Origin: Acidimicrobiales bacterium
GTDB taxonomy: Bacteria > Actinomycetota > Acidimicrobiia > Acidimicrobiales > RAAP-2
Direction of reading: 5' to 3'
NCBI GenBank assembly: GCA_030044045.1
Contig: JASHWO010000140.1
Location: forward strand, 1-16,475
DNA: 16,475 bases
Shown one piece after another: positions 15,508 through 16,475 of the stretch. Below the pieces are notes generated by a model that saw only the letters and a program-made list of their open reading frames with translations, had not been told where the DNA came from and ran no database searches. Made by a program: the position numbers and the translations under genes. Within the stretch, counting starts at the first letter, position 1. Each line of letters starts with the position of its first letter.

Positions 15508-16475
15508 AGCGCTACCGGTTGCGGGAGGAGATGAACGGGATTCCCGAGCCCCCGGGCAAGGTGTGGTTCTGGGAGCTGGAGGCGGGGGTGATCGACGCCG
15601 ACCGCTGCATCCGCTGCGGCACCTGCGTGGCCGTGTGCCCCTCCAACTCCATCGGGGTGCACGAGGACACCGACCTGCCCGAGCTGGTCAAGATGTGCAC
15701 CGGCTGCTCGCTCTGCTGGGACTTCTGCCCCCGGGGCGGGCTGCGCTACGAGGCGCTGTGGCCGCCGTCCACCCCGGACCCGGAGGAGGCCGCGGCCCCG
15801 GTGGAGGTCCGTTCGGACTCGTCGGACACCTACTGGAAGATCACCGGCGGGCCGCCGGCCGAGGGGCTGGGCGCGGTGCTGGAGCGCTACGCGGTGCGGG
15901 CCGCCGCCCGGTCGGACACCGTGCAGGACGGGGGGGCGGTGACCGCCATCCTGTGCGGGCTGCTGGCCGCCGGCGAGATCGACGGGGCCCTGGTCTCCAA
16001 GCCGAGCAGCGATCCCGACGAGCCGTGGAAGGGCGTGGCCACCATCGCCACCACCCCGGCGGAGGTGGTGGCGGCCTCGGGCAGCTTCTACAACCAGACC
16101 ATGGCCCTGGCCGCGCTGGACCTCTCCCGCTACGACCTGCCGGCCAAGCCCCGCATCGCCGTGGTGGGCACGCCCTGCGAGATCCAGGGCATCCGGGCCA
16201 TGCAGTCCCGGCGCTGGTTTAACGGCGCCCACCGGGTGGACGCGGTGGTGCTGACCATCGCCCTGCTGTGCACCAAGAACTTCGACTACGAGGGACTGAT
16301 CCTCCGCGAGCTGGCCCGCAAGCGCGGCGTGGACCTCGACCGGGTGAGCAAGGTGGACGTGATCCGGGGCCGGATGATCGTGGAGTACCGGGACGGCGAG
16401 GTGGCGGTGGACGAGCCGGTCAAGGCCTTCCACGGCACGGCGCTCAAGGGTTGCGACGAGTGCGCCGACTTCCTC
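15504..16475 (+). CDS. FrhB-like F420/flavin iron-sulfur oxidoreductase subunit (partial, 3' end cut off)
   Basis: Family role: coenzyme F420 hydrogenase/dehydrogenase beta subunit (FrhB, FpoF, FdhB); binds FAD and moves electrons between F420 and Fe-S clusters. 324 residues are visible and the frame is open at the window end. Domain order: a two-cluster ferredoxin module, CIRCGTCVAVCP (C35, C38, C41, C45) and CTGCSLCWDFCP (C65, C68, C71, C75); a linker; then the FrhB N-terminal domain (DTVQDGGAVTAILCGLLAAGEIDGALV); GTPCEIQGIRAM (C225); LLCTKNFDYEGL (C256); and KGCDECADF (C317, C320). Ferredoxin module followed by FrhB domain is the order of the N-terminal half of methanogen Fsr. The GTG at 15504 overlaps the sulfite reductase stop (GTGA), so translation is coupled. 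Likely function: donates electrons from F420H2 to sulfite reductase. Alternative: a ferredoxin-linked FrhB homolog, as in the chlorophyll-reductase (HCAR) branch. Confidence 0.85.
   Translation, partial: MKRYRLREEMNGIPEPPGKVWFWELEAGVIDADRCIRCGTCVAVCPSNSIGVHEDTDLPELVKMCTGCSLCWDFCPRGGLRYEALWPPSTPDPEEAAAPVEVRSDSSDTYWKITGGPPAEGLGAVLERYAVRAAARSDTVQDGGAVTAILCGLLAAGEIDGALVSKPSSDPDEPWKGVATIATTPAEVVAASGSFYNQTMALAALDLSRYDLPAKPRIAVVGTPCEIQGIRAMQSRRWFNGAHRVDAVVLTIALLCTKNFDYEGLILRELARKRGVDLDRVSKVDVIRGRMIVEYRDGEVAVDEPVKAFHGTALKGCDECADFL

Noticed and set aside
15387..16433. 348-codon - strand frame opposite the FrhB-like gene
   Set aside because: His/Gly/Val/Ala-rich shadow; the + strand frame is open to the window end and carries ten ordered cysteine ligands and FrhB motifs.

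Overview
The window is very GC-rich, densely packed actinobacterial-type DNA with many GTG starts and stop/start overlaps. Two things suggest the class Acidimicrobiia or a close relative: a secreted protein with 42-residue repeats of the type GYWxVxSDGGIFAFGDAxFYGS, which I associate with that class, and the mix of F420-type, mycobacterial-type (SodA, TreS/Mak) and sulfate-assimilation genes. The lineage is an inference. I saw no tRNA, rRNA, CRISPR array, insertion sequence or phage gene.

Left part (1-8347, all + strand). meaB (chaperone GTPase of methylmalonyl-CoA mutase), treS (trehalose synthase) and mak (maltokinase) overlap by 4 bases each and look like one transcript. TreS and Mak together turn trehalose into maltose 1-phosphate, the donor for alpha-glucan synthesis. 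A probably leaderless gene for the secreted repeat protein follows. Then come sodA with its own promoter region and a 3' hairpin, and a pair made of a phosphofructokinase (residues point to pyrophosphate as donor) and a polytopic GT-C glycosyltransferase.

Middle (8295-10043). galT on the - strand overlaps the 3' end of the glycosyltransferase gene by 53 bp. It is divergent from a small four-helix membrane protein gene that is probably leaderless. A strong hairpin lies between that gene and the converging cys operon.

Right part (10044-16475) is a divergent sulfate-assimilation locus. Leftward run cysD, cysN (ATP sulfurylase) and a siroheme-synthesis dehydrogenase. Rightward run cysH (APS/PAPS reductase), a siroheme sulfite reductase and an FrhB-like F420/flavin iron-sulfur protein that runs off the window end. 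The 114-bp divergent region carries a 25-bp near-palindrome that matches 21 of 25 positions of the type 1 IscR (Rrf2 family) consensus. The pathway is complete from sulfate to sulfide except for uptake and the first step of siroheme synthesis. The most interesting point is the sulfite reductase coupled by a 4-base overlap to an FrhB-like subunit. This looks like a split counterpart of the F420-dependent sulfite reductase (Fsr) of methanogens and suggests F420H2-driven sulfite reduction.
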